Notes under the pieces: model-generated
Seen by the model: only the letters and a program-made list of their open reading frames with translations
What the model was told of the DNA's origin: nothing
Databases searched by the model: none
Shown here: in pieces, positions 23,165-37,016 of the stretch
Layout of the letters: each line of letters opens with the position of its first letter
Position numbering within the stretch: the first letter of the stretch is position 1
Assembly: GCA_035236585.1 (NCBI GenBank)
Contig: CP141127.1
Coordinates: 61,733,495 to 61,797,494 of the forward strand
Source of the DNA: Warburgia ugandensis
Taxonomy: Eukaryota > Streptophyta > Magnoliopsida > Canellales > Canellaceae
Length of the DNA stretch: 64,000 nucleotides
Reading direction: 5' to 3'
Position numbers and translations under genes: made by a program

Positions 23165-24718
23165 TATTGTGTTCTTTTAATTAACTAGTAGGTGCATGAA
23201 TCTATTATAGTATGAGCACACAATGGAGGTCGATCCTATGAGGAATTGAACAAGTTTGTGTTTTAGGTGGACCTCTACTTAAATCATCCATCCTAGTCAA
23301 AAGAAATGGTTTTGACGTAGACTATGGACATAAACTAACATAAAATCTAACACATGTATGGAGTTGGAAACTTGCTAAATCTTACCAAAAATTAAAATTA
23401 GTAACTTATTCAAACTAATCTAAAAATGTCATAACTTAATTAATAGTGAAAGAACCCTAAAACTAAACAACTCACATATGCAAAACTAAGGAAACATGAA
23501 CAAATGGTGCATGGGAGGCTATAACATGTATATGGAGTGAGTAATCAATTTATGGAATTATACTAGAGGAAATGCATGAATGGAACTTGACTTCAAGCAT
23601 GTAAATCTAATCAAAATCAAACAAGCTTCTTAAGGAGAAACACTTCAAAACCATGTGCATGGTCTATGGGTGGTACACATGGTTCCTTAGTGTAAGTCAT
23701 ATGAACTTTAAATGTAACTAATCTAGGATGATGCACATGAGCCCTAAACTAATTAGTAAAGCATATGAAACATCTATGAACGTTGTACAACTACCATAAA
23801 ACAAAGATTTCATTGACTGAAATATAGAATTACAAGTGTGCTGCACACTCTACATGAAGTGTGCGCAACATTCAAGGCTTCAATTACAACCAAAACTAAA
23901 GAATTTCAATGTTCCAACATTCAATCATAAGTTTGCATGTGATAGCCAATAGAGATCTAAAGAAAACAAAGGAGGAAAAGAAGGAAAAATACAGCAAGAT
24001 ATGGCAAAGAACTTAAGGAAAAAGATTGCACGGATTTGAACTAAGAACTACACTCTCTTGGCTGTCACTGCAAGAGAGTTATAGTCCTTAGATTCAAGGA
24101 TCTAAGGAGAAAAATAAGAGGCTAAAATCAAAGGAAAACAATAAAAAAAAATCTAGGAAATAAAGAACAAAAGAAAGCAATGAAACAAAGATAAGTAGTT
24201 AAGGAAAACAAGATAAGGACTAACCTTACTTCAAGAAGAGACAATGACCAAGGTACATGGCATGGAATGATTGGAGGAAGGCTACTACCAATGGAGAAAT
24301 CATTGAAGAGTTTCTTTTTTCTTGAAGTGAAGAAGGGTGGAGATCCCTCCTTGTTAGGATGGGGCATTATGCCCTTCTCTAGAAGATATCCTCCTCACAT
24401 CAAACTCCTAATGTGTTTTATATGTTTTGAGCACTCCCTAATCTTGCTAACTTATGATCCTAGGGTGGAGATGATATGGAGATAGAATATTAGGCTAGGA
24501 TTAGATCTAGGATAACCAATTAGGAAACTCAAGTGGACACCTAAGAGATGGCAAGGTGGGAGGCACCACCTTTTTTAGGAGGGAGCGTCTCTCCCTTTAA
24601 AACAAAAATCATGGAGTGCTGATTGGATAAACAATGGAAAATAGGAAATAGGGTTCAAGAGAGAGAGAGATAAGGGATGATCTGGCATGAGAGATAAGGT
24701 AGATAATGTGCATGTGCA

Positions 24719-24719
24719 T

Positions 24720-24814
<95 letters not shown>
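24719..24814. repeat. (TG)n(GA)n microsatellite in the 3' LTR
   Basis: TG dinucleotides to 24744, then GA dinucleotides to 24814. The homologous position in the other LTR holds a longer pure (AG)n tract (39063-39172). It produces artefactual Ser-Leu and Glu-Arg open frames. Confidence 0.95.
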
Positions 24815-24817
<3 letters not shown>

Positions 24818-25700
24818 TTCCTACTTTGTAGAAATTGAGCTTGGAACTCCTCTCCTCTTTGGAGTTCACATTAACTCTCTCAAAACTGGGGGAAAGTGAT
24901 GGGAGATAAAGGGAGATATGAATGGAGAGAGAAGGAAAGAATGAGGTGGGGAGATAAGAAAAGAATAGGAATAGAATGGGAGCTCCTACAAAGTAGGAAT
25001 GGGGCGTGGAGCTCCCTTCCTCCTTGAAATTTCACATGGAAACTCTATAAAAGATGGAAAGTGATTAGAAAAAGTAGGAAAGAGAGAGATAAGGGAGAGA
25101 AGGAAAGAGAAAATTGTGGGGTCTTTCTCATTGGTTCACCTTGCATACATATCTTATTTTCCTTATAATTGCTCAAAATTCTTCTCCAATAGTATGTTGC
25201 CATGTGGCATTGACTTGATTGGCTCAAATGGCTCATTTCCTTAGCTTAAATAGCTTGGCTTGCATGGCTTCCTTAGCTTGTCACCTTCGTGGCTTGCATG
25301 GCTAAGATGGCTTGAATGCCTCCTTGCAAAATTGGTGGGAATGCATGGCTTGCACATGGGCCCATGTTAAGCACCTTTGATTTCTTCCAATTCCATTCAT
25401 TGCTTTCGTTAAGGTGATTTTGGTCCTTGATCTCATTTTGGATTGATACATTTAGGCCTTGACTCAATCTTTTGATCGTGATCTTTAATTTTCATCTCGA
25501 TCAATCTCGACCATCGGATCACTATCTAGAATCCCATAAAAGATGAAAAACTTTAATTAAATCATAGAAAAATATGAATATGCACATACTTACCTCGGAT
25601 TAGCCTCTGAACTTGTTAGTTATGAAATATTTAATTTATTAAGTCAGAAATGCATGGGTAATATTTTTTCGCCAAAAACCCTAATTTGACACTATAAGTT

Positions 25701-27456
<1,756 letters not shown>

Positions 27457-27519
27457 AAGTTATAACACATGCATGGACAACTAATTGGGTGATTTTTATA
27501 CCAATTTCGACACTCATCG

Positions 27520-27527
27520 TACCCTCC
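27520..27527 (-). promoter_or_regulatory. Polypurine tract of the Athila/Tat element
   Basis: Minus-strand ggagggta directly precedes the 3' LTR, itself preceded by aggactagcaaaatgctag, the usual sequence upstream of Athila/Tat 3' LTRs. It would prime plus-strand cDNA synthesis. Confidence 0.65.
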
Positions 27528-29833
27528 AACTAGCATTTTGCTAGTCCTCACAAAACATGAGAAAATTCATGAAAAGAAATGGTTGCCATTTTTGTAGGTA
27601 CTCATGGTTGCATTTTGCACATGCAACAAGCATTTAAATCCCAAGGTACCCCTAGTGGACAAATATGGTCTTGTGAGGGTTTGTAGTGAATATAACCACA
27701 AATTTCTCAAATTTTTTATGAAAGTTCTTTGTTCTTTTGAGAAATTTTTTACCTATTCAGCTCATATTAAATACCTAACTTTAGCCTACTAATAAAGATG
27801 AATAGAAAGATTCAAAATCCTACCGTTATGCTAAAGATATCCCATTATTTTACTAAACCTTAGAAATTGAGTGTGTGTTATAGCTGATACATAATTATAG
27901 TTTTCAAGTCAAATATAACCTAAATTATTATCCAAATGTATGCTTTGACTTCAATTGTCATGGGATATGCTTGTCACTTAGAAAGAAGTCACTCATAAAT
28001 AGGTACAAATTTCTCATTAATATGTGAGTAGAATGTTATTCATTAAGTCTAAAAATCTCACATATTTCATACAAAAGAACAATAACTTGGAAAAAAAAAA
28101 AACAATGGTCTTATTAAGGATATCAACTAGTAAGAATGTTATACTGTGCCAAATTCCCTACTCATTCATAACCATATCCAAGGCATACTTCTCCTGAGAA
28201 CAAGTTAGGACTTCTATTAGGACAAAATATAAGATTAGGTAAGGGTTATTAAAAGAATGGTTATAAAGGTAACAAAGGTTGCCTAGAAAATATGTAAAGG
28301 TCTTTTATGAGGTATTCACAACTTTTCCATTTTTCCTCACAAGAGTAGACATTCTTATTTTTCATTGACTTTATATATGGCCTCTTTTTATATTTTTCTT
28401 ATTTTTAACCATTTTTATGATCATCTCTTGAATTGTATTGTTAATACTTTTTCTAAGATATTCTTCAGTCTTCTCTACATATTTCTAAAAAAATTAGGTA
28501 ATGGATATATTATAGGTGTTCAATATAGGTAAAGGTTGTTTAGTTAAGAAAGAAAAAGTTTCTTTTAAAAGGCTCAATGGCCAACTAGTGGAAAATAACA
28601 TAAGGAAGACTAAAGGTTTTGGGTTTTACCAAGGATAGCCTCTATCATTTCTTAGGTTTCATATTTCTTTTAAGTGATCATAAACTTAAGAGATATATGG
28701 TATAATCTTCCATGATTTCTCAATAGTTGGCCAAGATGAAGAATAATGAAACCAACTAAAAATTAATGTCCATAGAAGAAAACTTGAATTTATATATAAC
28801 CCTCAAAAAAGGAAGCATGGCACTAAACTCACTTGGGTTATAAGTCTCTAGAGATCTTCTTTAAGATTTTTAAGTTATATTTTATCTTCAACATAAACTA
28901 TATATAGCTATTTTGTGTGAGTTTAATTTTTCATGAAATACTTGAGAAAAAGGATAAAATATTGAACTAATTGTATAAAACTCTATTGATAAGCTAAAGT
29001 TTAAAAGTTAGCTGAATATATAGAAATTTTGAATTCTCATCTTTATAAAGGAAGTTACCATAAAAAAATTTTAAGTTTTTTAAATATAAGAAAAACTTAG
29101 AAATATCATGCATATCTACACCCCCAACCTAAACTAAATATTATCCTTGATGTTTTGAAATATAGGACACATATATGATGAATGAGTAATGCAGAACACT
29201 GAGCCTTTTCAAAAAACCTTGAGTTTTTTTCCAGTGAGGGCTAAGTTTAATGTCTTCATCCAAACATAGCTAAATGTACCTTAATCTAGACATTACTAGT
29301 TTAACCTAATTTTTTCTAACCAAACTCTAACAATGAAATGAGCAAGATTTCTCATGCCACTTCTGAATCTCACAATAGTCTATATATTTCCTCCACCTTA
29401 AAATTTTTGGTGGAAATAATAATATGACACAGAAGTTCACCACAATTTTAAATTTAGTGGGACCACATTGATGTTCCCCCATTTTTAGTATTTCATGATA
29501 ATCAATATACCTCCTCCGCCTCAAAAATTGAGTTGGTGGTAATACAATGATAATGTAAACTATAGTGAATTTTAATGTCTTAAGACCAATTCAATATGAA
29601 TTGCACCATTCTTGACCATATATAAGGATAACATTGACCATTATACTCTATTCATCTTTTTCCTTTAGTTTCCTTATATTGTCCTAAAATTGGGGTATAA
29701 ACTAACTTCCCTAAAAGGTGGTTCTCGTATTACTAGACGTAGGGATATTGTGAGGCTTAAACCCTAATTATCCTCTAATGTACCTTAGAGTTGGTTGTTG
29801 CAGGGCCAGTACATCAATTGGCTCTTCTTTTTC
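27528..29833 (-). other. 3' untranslated part of the Athila/Tat element; no pol seen
   Basis: Between the gag remnant and the polypurine tract I found no protease, RT, RNase H or integrase motif in any frame. The minus strand has ttagtttaggttgggggtg near 29110-29140, a phrase typical of the 3' untranslated region of these elements. Two gaggcgga / aggtggagg blocks about 125 bp apart (near 29390 and 29515) look like an internal duplication. Confidence 0.5.
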
Positions 29834-31215
29834 CTATTTTTCTAGTACGTGTAAGGTTTTAGATGGACCTAGATTACTATATAGTATTTGTTCAAATAAG
29901 GTGTGTAGGTCCCAATTAGTTATGTCTTCTACATTGAAAGGCTTAGTTGGAATTTCAAGTTCTGTAGAGGGTTCTACTTTGGCTTGCCATTGAGAAGTGT
30001 TTATTAATGGCACAATCTCCAACAATTCCTTCACCTCCACAATACATGCATTTGCATCAATTTCATAAAAGTAAGAAGGGCATGATTTTAGAGGATCTGG
30101 AATGGATGTTGTGAAGAATTCACTCTCCTCCACAATAGATGCCTCTTTGTCAGAATCATAAAAGGGAATAGACATAGCTTGAGTAGATATGATCTAGAGG
30201 TTTCTATGGATGGTTCCGGACTTTGTGACTCAGAGTAATCTTATGCAAATTCCATTCTACTACCAGTAAACAATGGGTAAGGATTGTGAAAAATTTTATG
30301 GTTCAAAAGGTTCATAAGATATATCCATTCTATCATCATTATCAATAAGAAAAGATGGTTGAAGACTCTATAGTTTAGAATGATCATAAGATAGTCCCAT
30401 CCTATTATTAGTAATAAATGACTCTTCATTATTCCCAATTGTTTTGAATTCCTTAGTCATTTTCTCTTCCTATTCCTCCCCATCTCATTTCATTTCCTCA
30501 TTCCCTTTTTTAATAGAAGCAATGTTTTGATCTATTCCTTCATGAGTTTACCACATATTCTCTTTTAAATGATGGTTCTTCATGTTGTAAAGGAAACAAC
30601 TCATATAGTTGGTACTACTATAGCATTAGGTTACTGAAAAATGATTGAGTAGGTAAAACCAATGATGGTTGACCTAGATATTCTTAATAATCATGGTAGG
30701 GATGTTTAGGGTGGTACCATGTTCGTTATTCTTAGTATAGTTGATAATCCTAAGACCAAGGTTGTTCATGATGTCTAGCTCATTCATTATAGTCTTGGTA
30801 ATTTGTCTTAGGATAATAATGATTGCTAAGTTTAGGGGATGCACTAAGGTGCATTCACTTGTTACTAATAATATTTATTGTAGTTGGAGCTCAATGGCCA
30901 TGAAGTAGGGTATTGAAGTTTAGAATAGGCATAGTCATTATTGTACTGAGGTCGTTGGTATGACTCAGTATAGTAATTAACATACTGAAGTTGTTGATTT
31001 ACCTTAGTATTTTGTTCTTAAGCACTAAACCTATCCAGTATACTACTCATACTATCCATCATCGAATCAAATTTCTTGGACAGATCAGGAGTAAATCTTG
31101 TCTTTGTGTCATATATATTCTTGTATAGTAATAACTTATGAGTGAAATAGTAGCACAATGGTTTTAGACTCTCCCTTTCTTGATTGGCCATTACACTCAA
31201 TTCTATAGACAACAA
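29834..31215 (-). pseudogene. Athila/Tat gag-region remnant
   Basis: Minus-strand pieces, in order: 31018-31215 (with LSKKFDSMMDSMSSILDRF, coiled-coil-like); about 30850-31017, Tyr/Asn/Gln/Pro-rich (NYYTESYQRPQYNNDYAYSK), as in the gag C-terminal part; then 29834-30175 with VEVKELLEIVP and QWQAKVEPSTELEIPTKP, resembling the Pro/Glu/Leu-rich linker that in these elements lies just before the protease or RT. Stops separate the pieces. The reading stops where pol should begin. Assignment rests on composition, order and position between primer site and polypurine tract, so it is tentative. Confidence 0.45.
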
Positions 31216-32342
31216 AACTAATTGTTATATGCAACGAATGAGTATTCTCTCTTTTTTTTTATGTGAAATCAACGAAAACCCTGACTACATGATGCAACCT
31301 AAATGCTAGTCCTAAATCTAAATGATGTAAATAGCTTGCTACCAAGATTATTAGATGTTCTTTGATAATGTGTAGGGTGGTATCACTTAGACTTAAATCT
31401 AGACATCCTCTCCTTTTATCCAAGCTAGACTACTGCTTACCAATTAGGTTCTACTCTAAAATAGTTAATACAATCCTCATGTCAATAGGCATATAGACCT
31501 CAACCAACGTTAATAGAAGGTATGAGAAAATTACTTAGACTTTTAGGCACTCGCTATAACCACGATGCTCAAAAGCCACTAGACTAAAAATAGATCTTAT
31601 CTTTCAAAAAGGTTCCCACGATCTCGAAAACTTTAAGTCTCTTGCTACTTGATTTTAAATTACATTCAAGGGTTGGATCGCAAACATACATGAATCAATT
31701 TTAATTACCTAGGTGGGCCAAGGATCTAGTGACAAAATCAAATCCTTATCTTATGAGGATTCTTATGGAACCCTAACTAACACTATGATACATTCTACCA
31801 TAAAGCATTAAATGTGAAATGCAAAACAAAAGCAAACTAATAGCCACCTATATGCTACTTAGCAAAGGGTGGAACACCTCAACAAATGAGACACTATAAC
31901 CAGATAGCTTATGCCTTTTCTATAACTGAGCTTAGGCTAACGTTTGTTAAATAGGTGCTTACTAATACAATAGCCCTAAATTATATGCAGCAATTACCAT
32001 GAATGATCCCATTCTATATAAATTATCCTACAATCCACACTGCAAGATTACATTAAATGCAACTAAAATAGAAAAATAAAAAGAAAGTGAGGGAGACTTA
32101 TAGTGGAGTTTTCGATGATGATCAAGTGTGGACGCCATACCCACATTTGTCTTGTATTATTACAACCCATTTAAAATTGAATAATAAAGTGAAAAATATA
32201 ACAGGGCCTCACTAAAAGTTTCACTCAAAACCTAGTCTAAGAAAGTATTAAAAACCTTAATCTAAGTTGATGAAGCTTTGGCCCACAGAATTGTGCCGCT
32301 CCTTTTCCAATTTCCCTCACATAAAAATTAAACAAATATGGT
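31216..32342 (-). other. Leader of the Athila/Tat element
   Basis: No coding sequence recognised. By position it is the untranslated leader between primer-binding site and gag. Its right-hand portion (32229-32337) is one half of a tandemly duplicated unit that was later split by solo LTR 2. Confidence 0.5.
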
Positions 32343-34710
32343 TGTTGATTGTTTTACCGCAAGTGCATGGGCTATTGTAGGGTAGCTTATGCAAGTACGG
32401 GTCGATCCCACGAGGACTTGATTTAAAATGGAGTTTTCAATAAAATCTAATTATTTAAAATTAAAAATAAATCACTCACAATTACTGGAATTATTAAAAT
32501 GAGAATCAATGTTCAGATCTAATAAACTTCTCAAAAATACAGAATTTCCAGTTCTTAAAGAAAACAAACAAAATCAAATAATGAGAAAAAAACTACTTCC
32601 CTAGATCAATTTTCATCAAAATCTTCACTTCTGGTCTTCTAAAAGCTGATCCTCCTTTACAGATATCTTCAACCCGTTCTTGATTAGTGATCCACCGGTT
32701 GGATTTGACAGATTCTTCAAAATGGTCAAGATGTGGGCTAAATTGTAATTTCAAGATTTGGACGGCTCAGATTGATTTCTGGATTTCAGATCTAAGATCA
32801 GAAGCGTTGGTTATGTCTAGGGATGTCCTAAGAATGAACCTGTAAAATTAATTTGAATTCCCTTAAGAAACAAAGGAGAAATCGAGGATTTTGTTTTGAT
32901 TAAGGCTAAACCGTTAAGAGGTTAGGCCTTGATTGATCTGTCTCAGATTGGACAGTTCCTGGATAAGAAAAACGCAGATAAAACAAAACCGGAATAAAGA
33001 AGGACACAGATGGAATTAAACTGGGGACATGGATGGAATTAACAGGGGACCCAAATGGAATTTCTGATAAAGGACAGAAGTGGAATTAAAACAGGGACTC
33101 AGATGGGATTACTGGGATCTTCCAGGGGCAAATGTGGAATTCGGGGGTTTCTGGTTTTTTAACGAAAAAAACCAGGAAAACAACGATGGAAGAAGAGGAG
33201 AAAACTAGAAGAGAAGGGGAAGAAGGAAGAAGGGAGAAGGGAGAAGAAGAAGGAGAGGACTGGGGAAAAACCCATTCTGGGTTTTCTTCCCCAGGACTGT
33301 CCGGTGTTGCAGAGAAAGATGCTGGAGATGGAAGCCAGACCGGAGAGAAAGAGAAAGAGGGAAGAAGGAGATGGAGACGCAGGCTGGAGCGGTTGCTGCT
33401 GGAGAAGGTGCCTGGCCTGGGCGGAGGGTTCTGGCGTCCCACGGTCGGATGTTGCTTGGTCGTCGCACTGTGACGAAGAAAAACGACGCCTTTCTGGGCG
33501 TCATCTGGTTCAGGGCTGCCTCCGCCTGCCCAGGGATGAGTTGGGCTTTCCGTGCTGGAGCAGAGGAGAACGATGAGTGCTGGGTGCTGGCCGGTGGAAA
33601 GGTGTGGCCAGGGAACTTTGAGAGCTTGGAGAGGTGTGGAAGTACGGCTAAACACGGTTGTGGGCAATACTGGGTAAGTGAGAATATAACGCTAAGAGAT
33701 GGATGGGAGGTGCGGTGATGGGTGCGATCAAGGGGTGGAAATTGGTTTCCAACAGGAACCCGAGAATGGAAAGAAAACTGGGTTGGAGATTAATTCTGGT
33801 TTATGTGACTTGTTTTGAGCAATTGGGTCCTGGAAGAGGGAGCGTGGCAGACAAGGGAAAGAGAGGTAAAACGTGAAAGGGCTAGTGTGATGATTGAAGA
33901 GGGCTAGGGTATGCGGTGAATGGAGGAGAAGCTGGGTACGGTTGGGGAAGAGAGGAAGATGGGAAGAGAGAGGAGAGAAAGTATAAGATATATCAAGAGA
34001 GAGTTGGGTACGTGAGAATGAGGAAGGGAAAAAGAAAAAGGAAAGAAGGAAAAAGAAACAGGAGAAGGAAAAGGAAAAGGAAAAGGAAAAGGAAAAGGAA
34101 AAGGAAAAGGAAAGAAAGAAAAGAGGAAAAGGAAGGGAAAAAGGAAGAGGAAAAGGAAAAGGAAAAAGAAAGAAAAGAGAAAAAGGAAGGGAAAAAGGAA
34201 GAGGAAGAGGAAAAGGAAAAAGAAAGAAAAGAGAAAAGGAAGGAAAAACAAAAGAAAGAAAAGGAGTGGGAAAGGAAAGAGAGAATGAAGGAAAGAAAAA
34301 GAGAATAAGGAGGGAAAGAGGAAGAAAAGGAAAGAGAAGTGGGGGAAAGAGTTGCCCTTTACATGTTCTTTCCATTTTGTCCATGATTTCTATTCCATCT
34401 ATCTCCATGGGTGATCTGGTCCATCCATCGCCCTTTAAGATGATCTGCACCGTTATCTTTTACTCGTATCCATCCGTGCGTCCTTTGGTTGATCTACAAA
34501 AGAAAAGACTAAATTAAAATCATCTGAACCGCACATTAGTCATCTAATGAACTCTAATGATCATCTGACCGTTGATTTTGACAAATTAAGGTTTGGATGG
34601 TCAATTGGATTTATATTCAAAATCAAGCTAAGTTTTGTAAAATTGAACGGTTAGATGATCTAATTGAACACTAAATTAGGGGAATTTTGACCAAAATTAA
34701 ACACTTAACA
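32343..34710 (-). mobile_element. Solo LTR 2 of the related Tat/Athila family
   Basis: A 2368-bp LTR with tgttgattgtttt at one end and acacttaaca at the other, flanked by the 5-bp target duplication atggt (32338-32342 and 34711-34715). It shares ends and internal blocks with solo LTR 1 but is about 600 bp longer, partly because of a purine tract. It lies inside the first unit of the leader duplication. An uninterrupted version of the insertion site is present in the second unit at 34951-34957. Confidence 0.85.
33960..34340. repeat. Purine-only (GGAAAA)-type tract in solo LTR 2
   Basis: Nearly all-purine plus strand made of aggaaaagg, gaaagaaaag and ggaagagg words. It yields long Lys/Arg/Glu-rich plus-strand and Phe/Leu/Ser-rich minus-strand open frames (up to 240 codons) that are not genes. 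Confidence 0.9.
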
Positions 34711-34844
34711 ATGGTCAATATGGAAAAATAGCAATAAATGAAAATTTTATGTAAAACCCTAATCTAATGCATCCTAAACCTAGACTAGAGGTAAATAATC
34801 TAAGTTATTCACTAAGCAATTCTGTTGTGATTCCCCTACAACGG

Positions 34845-35088
34845 AACCTAATCTAAGAAAGTATTAAAAACCTTAATCTAAGTTGATGAAGCTTTGGCCC
34901 ACAGAATTGTGTCTCTCCTTTTCCAATTGCCCTCACATAAAAATCAAACAAATATGGTCAATATGGAAAAGTAGCAATAAATGCAAAATTTATGTAAAAC
35001 CTTAATCTAATGCAACCTAAACCTAGATTAGAGGTAAATAATCTAAGTTAAGATTCACTACACAATTCTGTTATGATTCCCCTACAAC
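34845..35088. repeat. 244-bp leader duplication, intact unit
   Basis: This unit (from aacctaatctaagaaag to cccctacaac) repeats the unit made of 32229-32342 plus 34711-34844, which solo LTR 2 interrupts. The units are head to tail, and the right-hand break lies inside the primer-binding site. Confidence 0.8.
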
Positions 35089-35095
35089 AATGCAA
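35078..35095 (-). promoter_or_regulatory. Degraded tRNA-Asp-type primer-binding site
   Basis: Minus strand ttgcattgttgtagggga aligns without gaps to the Athila/Tat primer site tggcgccgttgccgggga (12 of 18 identical). The same alignment extends through the preceding gttttt spacer. Four of the six differences are C-to-T or G-to-A. It lies six bases inside the 5' LTR end. Confidence 0.7.
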
Positions 35096-35352
35096 AAAAC
35101 TTGTTGTGTTGTTTTAATTAACTCACGTGTACAAATCTGTTATAGTATGAGCTCACAAAGAGGTAGATCCCATGAGGAATCGAATGGGTTTGTGTTTTAG
35201 GTGGACCTTTACTTAAATCATCTAAACTAGCCAAAAGAATTGGTTTGACCTAGACTAAGGACTTAAACTAACATGAAATCTAACACATGTATGTAATTGG
35301 AAATGTGCTAATTCTAAATCCTACCAAAAGTTAAAATTAGTAACTTACCAAT

Positions 35353-36967
35353 ACCATTTTTGGTCTTTGTTGTACATGTGCAAACCATCTAAGTCTAATC
35401 TCCCTCATCCTGTTACCTATTGGCCCTACCCCTAAATTTCCTCTAATGTTTACATTCCTATTTCTATCCTTTCTTGTCTTTCTCTTAACATCCTCATTTT
35501 CGCTATGCTCATCCTATGAAAATGATGCACATAACTTCTTAACACTCTGATCTATAGAGCATGGCTAGCTTTATAGCCATCCTGTAGAATTTTCCTTTTA
35601 ATTTGAGTGGCATCCACCCAGTCACACAAAACTCCAGATGCGCATCTCCATTTATTCCAACCTGCTTGGATGCTCTAAGTAACCTCCATCTCTATCTCTC
35701 TACTCTCATGAATCATATATCTTAAGTACCGAAAGTGGTCTTTTATAGGGATTTTGTGGTTATCAATCTTTACCAGTGCTCCACTCCCACTACACTCCTT
35801 GTTAAAATTGCATTCCATATACTCTGTCTTAGTTCGGATGATTTTAAATCCTTTAGGTTGTAATGATTCTCTCAAAACATTAGCTTTATCTTTACTCCCT
35901 CTCTTGTCTCATCAATTAAGATTATATCATCTCCAAATAGCATGCGCCATGGAATCTCTTCATGTAGATGTTTTGTTAACTTATCCATAACCAACTTGGA
36001 AAGGTACAGGTTGAATGTCGATCCTTGGTGTAATCCTACAGTGATAGAAAAATCATTGGTCTCTCTGCTAGTAGTCTTAACATTTGTTACTGCTCCCTCA
36101 TACATATCTTTAATTATTTATATATACCCCTATGAAACCCCTTTCTCACACAACACTCTCCATATTAACTCTTTAGGGACTATCATAAGCTTTCTCTAAG
36201 TCAATAAAGACCATGTGAAGGTCCTTTCGCCTCTCCCTATATTTCTTTATCAATTGTCTCAGTAAGAAAATAACTTCCATAATAGACCTCCCAAGCATGA
36301 AACAAGCTAGTTCTCCAATACACTTGTCTCGTGTTGTAACCTCTTCTGAATCACTCTTTTAAAAAGTTTCATAGTGTGGCTCATAAGTTTGATCACCTAA
36401 TAATTACTGCAGCTCTATATGTCTACTTTATTCTTATAAATTGGTACAATAGAGCTCTTCCTCTATTCACTAGTATTTTCTTTAATTTTATAATCTTGTT
36501 AAACAATTTGGTCAACCAAACTACTCCATTATCTCCCATATGCTTCCAAACCTCAATTAGCATACCATCAGGCCCCAAAGCCTTACCAAATTTCATCTTT
36601 TTCAAGGTCTCTTTCACTTTAGATATTCTAATCCTATAGTTGTATCTATAATGTCGAATGTTATTTATGTTTACAGTACTTTCAGTCCTTATATTCAAGG
36701 AAATTTTCATTTAGCAATTTTTGAAAATTACTTTTGATGATCACTTTTAATGCACTTAATGTGGTCTAAGTCCTTATCCTTCTGTTCTCTTATTTTTGCA
36801 AGTTTAAACACATCTTTCTCACCTTCTATTGATCTTAGTCTATTATAGAGATCATCACATGCCTTAATTTTAGCCTTAGTTACTATTCTCCTAGCAACCT
36901 TTTTAACATTCTTATATTGTTCATAGTTTTCATTATTTCTAGTCTTTTGCCATGCTTTTAAACACAC
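35353..36967 (-). pseudogene. RTE reverse transcriptase, antisense copy
   Basis: Minus-strand pieces: the linker CLKAWQKTRNNENYEQYKNV (36728-36967), KMKFGKALGPDGMLIEVWKHM (36423-36710), MYEGAVTNVKTTS with GLHQGS and the catalytic FGDD in LFGDDIILIDETREG (35872-36105; the family has FVDD), and PIKDHFRYLRYMIHES (35675-35875). It stops within the W-F-G-H-V-type C-terminal block. Several stops and frame shifts are present. Confidence 0.85.
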
Positions 36968-37016
36968 TTGTTTTTCTTGAAATAACTTTTTGGACTATTT
37001 CACTCCACCATCAATT

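Noticed and set aside
24609-24899. Frames of Ser-Leu / Thr-His or Glu-Arg repeats (also 9503-9874, 26244-26486, 38927-39398)
   Set aside because: Direct translations of TG, AG and GA microsatellites.
33086-33667. 193-codon minus-strand frame and overlapping plus-strand frames
   Set aside because: Lie within solo LTR 2 in a GC-richer, purine-skewed part; composition-driven, with open frames on both strands at once and no recognisable domain.
33728-34450. 240-codon minus-strand open frame, the longest in the window
   Set aside because: Phe/Leu/Ser/Pro low complexity produced by an almost pure purine tract inside a solo LTR; no domain, no start context, not conserved in the sister LTR.
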